A DNA stretch of 64,000 nt from Bacillus sp. FSL K6-3431 (GTDB lineage Bacteria > Bacillota > Bacilli > Bacillales > Bacillaceae_C), in assembly GCF_038002605.1 (NCBI RefSeq), contig NZ_JBBOCT010000001.1, forward strand, positions 3,038,001 through 3,102,000. Reading direction: 5' to 3'. Below are positions 9,766 to 17,530 of this stretch, one piece after another. A program made the translations under genes and the position numbers. The notes beneath the pieces were generated by a model. The model was not told where the DNA came from and did no database searches. It worked only from the letters and a program-made list of their open reading frames with translations. Numbering within the stretch: the first letter of the stretch is position 1; each line of letters opens with the position of its first letter.

Positions 9766-11049
9766 TTATTCACGTGATTTAGCCCATTCATCTTGGGTTT
9801 TTTGTATTGTTTCTTCCCATGTTGCTTTATCTGATAAGTACTTTTGAAGCTCGGCACCAAGAACATTTTCACCCCATCCGATCGGATAGCTTTGGAATAC
9901 CCATCCTGTTGTTTGACCTTTTTCCGCATATTCATAAATTTCTTTTGAAAGTGGGTCTGAGATTTTTTCTGTATCATAGCCTTCATAAGCTGGGATAAAC
10001 TTAAACTCTGTTAAAGAAGCTTCTTTCCCTTCTTCAGATGTGTACATCCAATCTAGGAATTCACCAGCAGCTTTTTGTACTTCTTCATCCACCTTTTTGT
10101 TCACAGCCCAGAAATTAGGCACGCCAACCGGCATGTTCATTTCTCCATTTAATGGAATTGGCATAATGCCAATTCCCGATTCTGCAAGTTCTGGATCCAT
10201 TTCTTCTACTGTTGGATAAACCCAGTTACCTTGCTGGATAATCGCTACACGCTCTGTGGAGAATAACTCTTCCACTTGCTGTGAGTAGTCTAGACTCATA
10301 ACTGGCTGAACCGAATATTCATTTTGTAAATCGATATATTGTTTAAATGCATCAGAATTTGAAAATGCAACCTCTTTCGCTTCATACGCTTTCAGTACAT
10401 CATTATCAAAGTCAGAAGCAAGGAAGACACTAGCCGCATGGTTCCCTGTTACCCATTTCTCCTTAGCCGGAAATGCGAAAACTGCATCAAGCTTTAATTC
10501 TTCTTTCTTTCCATCAATCGTTTCCACCGCTTTAATTAAATCTTCCATTGATGTAATCGATTCGGGATCTACACCCGCTTCTTTAAAAATATCTTTATTA
10601 TAAATCAAGCCATATCCTTCTTGGTTATAAGGAAGACCTAGTACTTGTCCATCTTCTTCCACACCAGCAAGTGTTCCTTCCAGCGCGCTTTTTGCTGCTT
10701 CCGTCTCACTTAAATCAGCAAGGCGATCTCTGTATTGTTGGATATCTACGATACCATTAATATTAAAAATTGCCGGTTCATCGCCTGAAGCAAACTTAGC
10801 TTTTAACGCAGAAGCATAATCATTTCCGCCGCCAACTGTTTGAATATTCACTTTCACATCTGGATTTACTTCTTCATATTGTTTAGCTAGTTCTTCAAAT
10901 TGCTTTTTAAACTCCACTTTAAACTGGAATACATCGACTGTTACTTTTTTTCCTGAATCAGCTGAATCATTTTCTTTTTCGCCTGTTGAACAACCGGCAA
11001 GTACAAGAAATAGTGCAGCAAGTAGGAACAATACTTTTCTATTAAACAC
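9766..11049 (-). CDS. Sugar-binding lipoprotein of an ABC importer
   Basis: Extracellular solute-binding protein, family 1, of 427 residues. It begins with a lipoprotein signal peptide whose lipobox LVLAGC gives Cys19 as the lipidated residue, followed by a Ser/Asp-rich linker. The mature part has family features such as GLPYNQEGYGLIYNKDIFKEAG and ends near TQDEWAKSR. It captures a carbohydrate at the cell surface for the two downstream permeases. It is the first gene of the operon, with a promoter at 11138-11109 flanked by two LacI/CcpA-like sites. The substrate is not known. Confidence 0.93.
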   Translation of the reverse strand: MFNRKVLFLLAALFLVLAGCSTGEKENDSADSGKKVTVDVFQFKVEFKKQFEELAKQYEEVNPDVKVNIQTVGGGNDYASALKAKFASGDEPAIFNINGIVDIQQYRDRLADLSETEAAKSALEGTLAGVEEDGQVLGLPYNQEGYGLIYNKDIFKEAGVDPESITSMEDLIKAVETIDGKKEELKLDAVFAFPAKEKWVTGNHAASVFLASDFDNDVLKAYEAKEVAFSNSDAFKQYIDLQNEYSVQPVMSLDYSQQVEELFSTERVAIIQQGNWVYPTVEEMDPELAESGIGIMPIPLNGEMNMPVGVPNFWAVNKKVDEEVQKAAGEFLDWMYTSEEGKEASLTEFKFIPAYEGYDTEKISDPLSKEIYEYAEKGQTTGWVFQSYPIGWGENVLGAELQKYLSDKATWEETIQKTQDEWAKSRE

Positions 11050-11082
11050 GATATCTACCCCTTTATCATTTTATGTAATCCG

Positions 11083-11160
11083 GGAAACCGCTTTCAATTT
11101 ATAAAGCTAGTATAGCACCCTCTTTTCGAAGAAGTCAACACTTTTAGTGAAACCGTTTGC
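11083..11160 (-). promoter_or_regulatory. Promoter and two LacI/CcpA-like operators of the sugar ABC operon
   Basis: A minus-strand promoter TTGACT (11138-11133), 18-base spacer, TATACT (11114-11109). Operator-like TGAAAGCGGTTTCC (11096-11083) lies just after the expected start of transcription, and a second, TGAAACCGTTTGC (11148-11160), just upstream of the -35. Both fit the shared LacI/CcpA (cre) pattern. Repression by the local LacI protein, CcpA, or both is likely. The rest of the gap to 11380 shows nothing clear. Confidence 0.75.
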
Positions 11161-11381
11161 CTAATGATAAATCATTGATATATATAGGTATATCCATGCT
11201 CATGATCCTAAATATCTCATAACAATGGCAGAATTTGGTCACACGATTGCATTGAGTTTCCTCTTTAACTATCAAAAAAAGTGAGAAATGGAAACACTAT
11301 TTAGAGAGTAATACTGTTGATAGTAAATAAAGAAACAGCACTTCTATAAAAAACAAAAAGAGGTATTTACATTATCTTTAT

Positions 11382-11416
11382 AAAAAAAAGTGCCCCTCAA
11401 CGGGGACACTTTTTTA
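11382..11416 (-). terminator. Terminator of the lactonase gene
   Basis: AAAAAAAGTG-CCC and GGG-CACTTTTTT pair around TCAAC with one mismatch. It adjoins the stop codon of the minus-strand lactonase gene. Confidence 0.85.
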
Positions 11417-12460
11417 GTTATTTCTTAAAAACTTTACACACACGACTTCTGGAACATCAACTTCTGAATCCAACTTCGTGAGTTTTCCTGTTTCTTGATC
11501 TCTTGCGAACAATACTAAATTTCCTGTATGTTGGTTCGAAGCAACAATGAATGCTCCACTTGGATCCAAAACAAAATCACGCGGCCATTCTCCACCAGTT
11601 GGTGTATTTTCAATATGTGTCAGTTCACCAGTCTCCTCGTTCACACTGAAAACCGCAATGCTATTATGACCACGGTTTCCAGCATATACAAACCTACCGT
11701 CGGAAGAAATATGTATTGCACTTGCATCATTCGTTCCGCTAAAATCTTCCGGAATTGCACGGATATATTGTTTTTCTGCAAAACTACCTTGATTAGTGTC
11801 ATAATCCAGAACAACTACTTCCGAAGTCAACTCTGTCAGTAGATAAGCAATTTTCCCATAAGGGTGGAAAGCAATATGGCGTGGACCACTGCCCGCTTTT
11901 ACGTTGAGTGTATTTACTTTTACAAGTTTATCATTAGCTACTTTATATGTTACAAGCTCATCTATACCTAGGTCTGCTACTACCACATATTTCCCATCTG
12001 GAGTAGTTGCCGTGTAATGGACATGTGGTTTTTCCTGGCGCTCATGTGGCCCCTTACCCGCATGTTGCACAATAGATTGAGCCGAGTTCACAGCGCCATT
12101 TTCAGCAATCCGATACAGCTCGACTGTCCCCTCATGATAATTTCCTGTTACAAGCTCATTTTGAAGTGTATCAAGATGACATGGTGGTGCACCTTCTTGT
12201 ACGTGACTACCAACTAATATCAAATCACCTGTCTCTGCGTTAATGGAATAGGCAGCCACACCACCAGACTTTTCCTCTTGGGCAACTGAATATAAATATC
12301 GATTATCATCACTCATTGTTAAATAGGTAGGACTGCCAACCTGGGCAGCTACTTTTACATTCCCGAGCTTTCCTGTTTCTGCGTCAAGCGTAAACGAGTA
12401 AATTCCCTTGCTACTTTCACGTGTATACGTACCTGCATATCCTATGTACTTTTTCCCCAT
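11414..12460 (-). CDS. Lactonase-family beta-propeller protein (YkgB/Pgl type)
   Basis: A 348-residue seven-bladed propeller of the family that includes 6-phosphogluconolactonase, which opens 6-phosphogluconolactone in the oxidative pentose phosphate pathway. Repeated blade motifs include GSPTYLTMSDDNRYLYSVAQ, GSGPRHIAFHPYGKIAYLLT and GEWPRDFVLDPSGAFIVASN. The frame opens with TTG at 12478, but the ATG at 12460 follows AAGGGGAGATATTG and is preferred. It stands alone with its own terminator. gnd, which uses the product 6-phosphogluconate, lies in the same window, consistent with but not proving this role. Some family members act on other lactones. Confidence 0.85.
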   Translation of the reverse strand: MGKKYIGYAGTYTRESSKGIYSFTLDAETGKLGNVKVAAQVGSPTYLTMSDDNRYLYSVAQEEKSGGVAAYSINAETGDLILVGSHVQEGAPPCHLDTLQNELVTGNYHEGTVELYRIAENGAVNSAQSIVQHAGKGPHERQEKPHVHYTATTPDGKYVVVADLGIDELVTYKVANDKLVKVNTLNVKAGSGPRHIAFHPYGKIAYLLTELTSEVVVLDYDTNQGSFAEKQYIRAIPEDFSGTNDASAIHISSDGRFVYAGNRGHNSIAVFSVNEETGELTHIENTPTGGEWPRDFVLDPSGAFIVASNQHTGNLVLFARDQETGKLTKLDSEVDVPEVVCVKFLRNN

Positions 12461-12518
12461 CAATATCTCCCCTTTCAAAATTTTCTACCATTATTATACC
12501 ATCACTGTCACATAACGC

Positions 12519-12572
12519 GAAAAAAGCCACCCTAAAATCAGTGTAGTACCGATTTAAAGGCAGCCTTTTTTA
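12519..12572. terminator. Bidirectional terminator-like hairpin
   Basis: AAAAAAGCC and GGCAGCCTTTTTT, with an inner ATC-GT/ACC-GAT pairing, form an imperfect hairpin with A and T runs at both ends. It follows the stop of the nitroreductase gene. Confidence 0.7.
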
Positions 12573-12578
12573 TTTGTG

Positions 12579-13187
12579 TTATTTATATACTTTCATACGC
12601 GCGTCTATATCATTAAATTGTTTTTCCCCAGGTGCTGCTGTTGGTTTGCCAAATGGCATTTGAGCTAATAGCGTCCAGTCTGCTGGAATGTCCCAGATTT
12701 TTTGTACTGCTTCGTCAATTATTGGTTGGTAATGTTGCAATGAAGCCCCGAACCCCTCTACTTCCAATGCTGTCCATACAATATATTGAAGCATGCCCGA
12801 TGATTGAAGGGAATACTCAGGAAATTTATCTGCATATAAAGCAAATTGTTCTTGTAAACCTTTCACCACTTTTTGATCTTCAAAAAATAGTACTGTTCCA
12901 TAACCATTGCGAAAGCTTTCCATTTTTTCAGCAGTCGGTTGGAAACTTTCAGCTGGAACAATTTCCTTCAATGCTGCTTCAGTGATATTCCAAAGTTTAT
13001 CATGGTTTTCCCCTAATAAAACAACGACTCTTCCACTTTGTGAATTAAATGCTGATGGTGCATGTTTCACTGCATGCTCGATAACTTCTTCAATTCTTTC
13101 ATTTGATACGACACTTTCCTTACTAATTCCATATAATGAACGTCTTTCTTCTACCGCTGTATAAAAGTCCTGTTTTGTATTAATCAT
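12579..13187 (-). CDS. Nitroreductase-family oxidoreductase
   Basis: About 202 residues of the FMN-dependent nitroreductase fold, reducing nitro-aromatics, quinones or similar acceptors with NAD(P)H. Family landmarks are ERRSLYGISK near the start, AVKHAPSAFNSQSGRVVVLLG and ASLQHYQPIIDEAV near the middle, and LLAQMPFGKP near the end. Two ATGs compete; the one at 13187 has proper spacing from GAGGAG. The gene follows a ring-cleavage-type dioxygenase gene with almost no gap, and a divergent HxlR regulator controls the pair. The three resemble bacillus quinone/catechol detoxification loci (HxlR, CatE-like, nitroreductase). Confidence 0.88.
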   Translation of the reverse strand: MINTKQDFYTAVEERRSLYGISKESVVSNERIEEVIEHAVKHAPSAFNSQSGRVVVLLGENHDKLWNITEAALKEIVPAESFQPTAEKMESFRNGYGTVLFFEDQKVVKGLQEQFALYADKFPEYSLQSSGMLQYIVWTALEVEGFGASLQHYQPIIDEAVQKIWDIPADWTLLAQMPFGKPTAAPGEKQFNDIDARMKVYK

Positions 13188-13189
13188 AT

Positions 13190-14050
13190 TCATTCTCCTC
13201 TAGTCGTTAATTTGATCGAAATACCTGATGGATCTTTTATGATTAGATTACCATCCTTTTTAGTAAAAGATGCGTTTATTTTTTCTAACCTACCAATTGT
13301 TTCACTCAATGCTTTTTCGTCTGGTAATATGATCGTGAACCTTTTTAACCCAGCACTATTTTCAGCTGGTGCAGGTGCTCCGGCACTATTCCATATGTTC
13401 AGCCCAATATGGTGATGATACCCATCCTTGGCGACAAAAAGTGCCTGGCTACCATATTTTAACATCAGATCAAACCCTAGGGCATCACAATAAAATTCTC
13501 TTGTTTTTACTAACTCAGATACTTGTAAATGAATATGACCAATGATGGTATCTTTAGGCATTCCTGTCCAACCTTGTTCCGTTCCATCCTTCAATACATC
13601 CGCTACATCAAGTGCTTCGGTCGTCATATGCACCTGATCACCGTCCCACTTCCATGTATCCGGCGCTCTATCAATATAAATTTCAATCCCATTTCCTTCA
13701 GGGTCATTTAAGTAAAGCGCCTCACTTACATGATGGTCAGAAGCCCCTTGTAACTGTGTGCTTGTATGAATAAAATGATGTATAATATTAGCTAAATCTG
13801 AACGATTCGGCAATAAAAGGGCTATATGGTATAAGCCCGTTGTCCGTTGACGTGGATTCACATCTTTCACCTGTTCAAGCGTCAAAAGTGTTGTTTTTCC
13901 ATCAACTGTTAGGGATGCAAAGCTATTTGTTTGTTCGAGCACTTGAAATCCAAGAACATCTATATAAAACGCAAGCGTGCGCTCTAAACTTTCTACAATA
14001 AGCTCAACATTGCCAATGACAGAATATGGTGGAGTAATTGATTTTTTCAA
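13190..14050 (-). CDS. Two-domain VOC protein, CatE-like catechol 2,3-dioxygenase
   Basis: A 286-residue protein with two vicinal-oxygen-chelate modules (about 8-125 and 165-285), like CatE/YfiE of B. subtilis, which cleaves catechol. Metal-ligand candidates are the His of LYHIALLLP and of IGHIHLQVS and the Glu of GIEIYIDRAPDTW. It heads an operon with the nitroreductase gene. The divergent HxlR-type gene and a palindrome between them suggest induction by an aromatic or quinone compound. The CatE assignment is by recalled similarity; another glyoxalase-type substrate is possible. Confidence 0.82.
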   Translation of the reverse strand: MKKSITPPYSVIGNVELIVESLERTLAFYIDVLGFQVLEQTNSFASLTVDGKTTLLTLEQVKDVNPRQRTTGLYHIALLLPNRSDLANIIHHFIHTSTQLQGASDHHVSEALYLNDPEGNGIEIYIDRAPDTWKWDGDQVHMTTEALDVADVLKDGTEQGWTGMPKDTIIGHIHLQVSELVKTREFYCDALGFDLMLKYGSQALFVAKDGYHHHIGLNIWNSAGAPAPAENSAGLKRFTIILPDEKALSETIGRLEKINASFTKKDGNLIIKDPSGISIKLTTRGE

Positions 14051-14089
14051 TATGGAATCTCCTTTCTAAATTAAATTACTTACTTCATG

Positions 14090-14110
14090 TAACTAACTAT
14101 ATATTAGTTA
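14090..14110. promoter_or_regulatory. Likely HxlR-type operator
   Basis: Perfect arms TAACTAA (14090-14096) and TTAGTTA (14104-14110) around 7 AT bases. A further partial arm, ATAGTTAGG, lies at 14144. It lies in the divergent promoter region between the dioxygenase and hxlR-type genes, and a TATAAT at 14172-14177 would serve the regulator. Confidence 0.6.
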
Positions 14111-14198
14111 TGTTATAATTTCAAGTAAGTTATATACAAAACAATAGTTAGGTAAATAATACAACAAGTGTTATAATTTAATGAGTGAGGTGAACAAC

Positions 14199-14531
14199 AT
14201 GAATACATTTGTGTGTCCAAAATTTGAGAAGGCAATGAGTATACTTGGCCAGCGCTGGACTGGGTTAATTATTCATCAACTACTCAACGGCCCTCAGCGT
14301 TTTTGCACAGTAGAAGGTGCAATGCCCATTAGCGCCCGAGTTCTATCAGAAAGATTGAAGGACTTGGAACATGAAGGCATTGTCAATCGAAAGGTATATC
14401 CGGAAACACCAGTCCGAATTGAATATTCTTTAACAGATAAAGGCTTAGCTTTACATCCTCTCATTAAAGAAATTGAAATTTGGGCCGAAAATTGGCTCGA
14501 TGTCGATAAAAAAGAATCCATTAATCCTTAA
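14199..14531 (+). CDS. HxlR-family winged-helix regulator
   Basis: A 110-residue MarR-like regulator of the HxlR type. Visible are the conserved N-terminal Cys in FVCPKFEKAMSILGQRW, the helix-turn-helix ISARVLSERLKDLEHEGIV and the wing VNRKVYPETPVRIEYSLTDKG. Cysteine-based family members sense quinones, diamide or aldehydes. The ATG at 14199 follows GAGGTG and is chosen over the upstream ATG at 14181. It is divergent from the CatE-like/nitroreductase pair and probably controls it and itself. Confidence 0.88.
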   Translation: MNTFVCPKFEKAMSILGQRWTGLIIHQLLNGPQRFCTVEGAMPISARVLSERLKDLEHEGIVNRKVYPETPVRIEYSLTDKGLALHPLIKEIEIWAENWLDVDKKESINP

Positions 14532-14627
14532 TGCCGACTGCTCTTAACGAGACAGCCGGCTTTCTTTATTTTCTCTGTAGATATACGTTATTATGTACAT
14601 AGTATTAAAATAGGAGGTTTTTTAAAA

Positions 14628-15854
14628 ATGAAGAATGAAATCATTCAAAGATTTGTATCATACGTGAAAATAAATACACAATCAGATGAAAATAATCCTG
14701 TTTGCCCTTCAACGAAAGGCCAATTAATGCTTGCTAATAACCTCGTTGAGGAATTAAGAAAAATCGGGATGAAAGATGTATCTGTTGATGAAAACGGATA
14801 CGTGATGGCGACACTTCCAGCTAACACAGAAAAAAAAGTACCTGTAATTGGATTTCTGGCTCATGTCGACACGGCTACTGATTTTACAGGGGATGGAGTT
14901 AATCCGCAAATCGTGGAAAATTATAACGGTGAAGCCCTAACTCTAAATAACGACATTATTTTATCACCGGCAGACTTTCCATCACTTAGCAATTATAAAG
15001 GGCAAACAATCATCACGACCGATGGGACAACATTGCTCGGTGCAGATAATAAAGCAGGAATCGCTGAAATTATGACAGCAATGGCGTATTTGATACAGCA
15101 CCCAGAAATAAAACATGGGAAAGTTAGAATCGCTTTTACTCCAGACGAAGAAATAGGAAGAGGCCCACATAAATTTGATGTTGGCGCATTTGGTGCAAAT
15201 TTTGCCTATACAATAGATGGCGGTCCACTTGGCGAATTGCAATATGAAAGCTTTAATGCCGCTGGTGTGAAGTTAACCTTTAAAGGCACCAATATCCATC
15301 CAGGAACAGCAAAAGGCACAATGGTCAATGCTGCTAAAATAGCAATGGAGTTTAACAGTCGTCTTCCCATTGGAGAATCCCCTGAATTAACAGAAGGTTA
15401 CGAAGGATTTTATCACTTACTTGCTTTTAATGGAGATGTAGAGGTGACTAAATTAACTTATATTATTCGGGATTTCGATCGTGATCAATTTGAGGCACGT
15501 AAAACAAATGTGAAAAAAATTGTTAATGAACTTCGTGAGCAATATGGTCATGAACGCATTGTACTTGAAATGACAGACCAATATTACAATATGGGAGAAA
15601 AAATTACGCCTGTCATTGAAATCGTTGACATTGCTTCTGATGCGATGAAACGATTAGACATCAAACCCCTAATTTCGCCAATTCGCGGAGGTACCGATGG
15701 CTCGCAATTGTCCTATTTAGGACTCCCGACTCCAAATATTTTTACTGGTGGGGAAAACTTCCACGGTCCATACGAGTTTATTTCCGTTGAAAGTATGGAA
15801 AAAGCAGTGAAAGTGATCGTAGAGATAGTAAACTTGTTTGAAGATAGGGCCTAA
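14628..15854 (+). CDS. pepT: Peptidase T (tripeptide aminopeptidase)
   Basis: A cytoplasmic zinc aminopeptidase of family M20B that releases the N-terminal residue of tripeptides. All hallmark motifs are present: HVDTATDF (zinc His), [14 protein letters not shown] (bridging Asp), [10 protein letters not shown] (catalytic Glu pair), and [19 protein letters not shown]. The length, 408 residues, is normal. A GGAGG site precedes the ATG. It is a single gene, followed by a block of tandem repeats and then a terminator about 300 bases on. Confidence 0.96.
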   Translation: MKNEIIQRFVSYVKINTQSDENNPVCPSTKGQLMLANNLVEELRKIGMKDVSVDENGYVMATLPANTEKKVPVIGFLAHVDTATDFTGDGVNPQIVENYNGEALTLNNDIILSPADFPSLSNYKGQTIITTDGTTLLGADNKAGIAEIMTAMAYLIQHPEIKHGKVRIAFTPDEEIGRGPHKFDVGAFGANFAYTIDGGPLGELQYESFNAAGVKLTFKGTNIHPGTAKGTMVNAAKIAMEFNSRLPIGESPELTEGYEGFYHLLAFNGDVEVTKLTYIIRDFDRDQFEARKTNVKKIVNELREQYGHERIVLEMTDQYYNMGEKITPVIEIVDIASDAMKRLDIKPLISPIRGGTDGSQLSYLGLPTPNIFTGGENFHGPYEFISVESMEKAVKVIVEIVNLFEDRA

Positions 15855-15870
15855 CCGAGAAAGACGAGAG

Positions 15871-16122
15871 CTTACTGATGGCACATGACAATTTACCGGC
15901 CGCTCCGTCGGGTTTACTGGCCACTCATGACAGCTTACTGGCCGCTCGACCGATTTATTGGCCACTCATGATAGTTTACTGGCCGCTCGACCGATTTATT
16001 GGCCACTCGTCGGATTTATTGGCCACTCATGATAGTTTACTGGCCGCTCGTCGGGTTTATTAACCACTCATAACAGCTTACTGGCCACTCATGCATTTTA
16101 TGAGCCGCTCGCTATATTTACT
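15871..16122. repeat. Tandem repeat of about 20-bp GGCC(A/G)CTC units
   Basis: Eleven or twelve head-to-tail units of 19-22 bases with core TTTACTGGCC(A/G)CTC and a variable 5-7 base tail (ATGATAG, GACCGA, GTCGGG and others). Two unit types partly alternate, giving a higher-order period of about 41 bases: one type has GGCCACTCATGATAG, the other GGCCGCTCGACCGA. Drift grows toward the 3' end. An open frame of 61 codons crosses it but has no ribosome site. Units are contiguous, without unique spacers, so it is not a CRISPR. Function unknown. Confidence 0.9.
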
Positions 16123-16155
16123 AATATCCATCAATACAAAGTCGTTAATCATATC

Positions 16156-16191
16156 AAGCAGACCTAAGTTTTTTAGGTTTGCTTATTTATT
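16156..16191 (+). terminator. Intrinsic terminator after the repeat block
   Basis: AAGCAGACCTAA and TTAGGTTTGCTT pair around GTTTT with one G-T pair, followed by ATTTATTATT. It is the first clear terminator downstream of pepT, so pepT transcripts would include the tandem repeats. Confidence 0.75.
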
Positions 16192-16259
16192 ATTGCAAAA
16201 TTTAACATACGCACTGTCTCTCCAAATATTATTGCAAAATTCAACATTTACAGTATAAT
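16188..16259 (+). promoter_or_regulatory. Promoter region of the BASS transporter with a direct repeat
   Basis: The phrase TATTATTGCAAAATT(T/C)AACAT occurs twice, near 16188 and 16227, 38-39 bases apart. The second copy holds TTGCAA (16232-16237), which with TATAAT at 16254-16259 (16-base spacer) makes a good promoter. The duplicated box may be a regulator site or a duplication of the promoter element. Confidence 0.55.
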
Positions 16260-16293
16260 TATTCTTACAACTTAGAAGAAGGAGTGAATACAC

Positions 16294-17238
16294 GTGAGAA
16301 CATTAGAAAGAATTAGTCAGTTTGCAGGTAATACATTTGCTGTATGGGTATTGTTGTTTGCTGCTCTGGCCTTTTTTATTCCAGGAGGCTTTACATGGAT
16401 TTCTCCTTACATTTCGATATTGCTTGGAATTATTATGTTCGGAATGGGGATGACTCTCTCTTTAGATGATTTTAAGGAAGTATTTAAACACCCTAAAAAA
16501 GTGGCCATTGGTGTTGTTGCACAATTTACGATTATGCCGCTTATCGCTTTTGGACTCGCTATAGCATTTAAGCTGCCGCCTGAAGTCGCTGCAGGTGTAA
16601 TCTTAGTTGGTTGCTGCCCTGGCGGTACTTCATCAAACGTCATGACTTTTTTGGCGAAAGGAAATATTGCTTTATCCGTGGCCATCACCTCCGTTACTAC
16701 TTTATTGGCACCATTTGTAACGCCTGCATTAATCCTATTGCTAGCTAGTAAATGGCTTCCAGTTTCGGCAGGAGACATGTTTATATCAATCGTAAAAATT
16801 GTACTCATTCCTATTATTCTTGGTCTTTTTATCAAAATGCTTTTCCGTAAACAAGTAGAACAAAGCGTAAAAGCCTTGCCTCTAGTATCTGTTGTGGCGA
16901 TTGTTGCCATCGTAGCGGCGGTTGTTAGTGGGAATCAGCAAAAAATTGCGGAAACAGGATTACTGATCTTACTTGTCGTTATTTTGCATAATTCACTTGG
17001 CTACTTGCTAGGTTATTTCTTTGCTCGCTTATTAAAGCTAGATTATGCTGACCAGAAAGCCGTTTCCATTGAGGTTGGCATGCAAAACTCCGGACTTGGT
17101 GCATCATTGGCTGCAGCCCACTTTTCACCGCTAGCTGCCGTTCCAAGCGCCATTTTTAGTGTCTGGCACAATATATCCGGATCCCTACTTGCCACTTGGT
17201 GGAGTAAAAAGGCTGAAAAGAATGGAAAAAGTCGCTGA
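16294..17238 (+). CDS. Bile acid:sodium symporter family transporter (YocS-like)
   Basis: A 314-residue membrane protein with about ten helices, from the BASS superfamily of sodium-coupled organic-acid carriers. The two sodium-site signatures are clear: [12 protein letters not shown] in the first half and [14 protein letters not shown] in the second. It is close in length and motifs to B. subtilis YocS. Family substrates include pantoate-like and keto acids, so the actual one cannot be given. A GAAGGAGTG site precedes the GTG start. It is a single gene. Confidence 0.88.
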   Translation: MRTLERISQFAGNTFAVWVLLFAALAFFIPGGFTWISPYISILLGIIMFGMGMTLSLDDFKEVFKHPKKVAIGVVAQFTIMPLIAFGLAIAFKLPPEVAAGVILVGCCPGGTSSNVMTFLAKGNIALSVAITSVTTLLAPFVTPALILLLASKWLPVSAGDMFISIVKIVLIPIILGLFIKMLFRKQVEQSVKALPLVSVVAIVAIVAAVVSGNQQKIAETGLLILLVVILHNSLGYLLGYFFARLLKLDYADQKAVSIEVGMQNSGLGASLAAAHFSPLAAVPSAIFSVWHNISGSLLATWWSKKAEKNGKSR

Positions 17239-17292
17239 AGATTGTTCTCATCTGAATTCCTTCATTCTATCTATGTAAAACAGTAATAAGTA

Positions 17293-17321
17293 TTGACTTT
17301 CATATCCGTACCTGCAATAAT
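17293..17321 (+). promoter_or_regulatory. Promoter of the pyrP leader
   Basis: TTGACT (17293-17298), 17-base spacer, AATAAT (17316-17321). It would start the leader near 17328, about 200 bases before the permease start codon, leaving room for the attenuator. Confidence 0.65.
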
Positions 17322-17343
17322 ACATTAGACAAATGAATCAGAT

Positions 17344-17476
17344 TGCCTTTAAACCAGTCCCGTGAGGCTGCCAAGGTTACATGCGTAATTTACTTGCGCG
17401 TGATTTTTGCATAACGATGATTATAACATCCGATTATTATGCACCTTGCCAGTTATTGGGCGAGGTGTTTTTTGCT
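17344..17476 (+). promoter_or_regulatory. PyrR-binding attenuator leader
   Basis: The leader has the PyrR-binding loop AGTCCCGTGAGGCTG (17355-17369), which fits the consensus ARUCCNGNGAGGYU, within an anti-antiterminator stem (GCCTT-AACC side, CCAAGGTT side). Downstream a terminator hairpin GCACCT-GCC / GGGC-AGGTG runs into TTTTTT at 17441-17472. By the known mechanism, PyrR with uridine nucleotides stabilises the first hairpin and transcription ends before the permease gene. Confidence 0.88.
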
Positions 17477-17530
17477 GCCCAATGACTAGATCTGATCTCT
17501 TGAATATTAAAATATAAGGAGAGATATCGG

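Noticed and set aside
9762..9986. Second reading frame at the end of the binding-protein gene
   Set aside because: It is an overlapping shadow of the intact C-terminus and does not continue any conserved sequence.
8000..11049. Search for an ATPase gene belonging to the sugar importer
   Set aside because: None is present in the operon; a shared MsmX-type ATPase elsewhere is the usual solution.
11528..11842. Plus-strand frame opposite the lactonase gene
   Set aside because: The minus-strand propeller is well conserved and the frame has no domain.
15878..16063. Small open frame across the tandem repeats
   Set aside because: No ribosome site, its composition follows the repeat, and the start is in pepT's trailing sequence.
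15871..16122. Possible CRISPR array
   Set aside because: The units follow one another directly and vary throughout; there are no constant repeats separated by unique spacers and no cas genes.
16407..16910. 167-codon frame opposite the BASS transporter
   Set aside because: Shadow of a conserved gene, with no ribosome site or recognisable domain.
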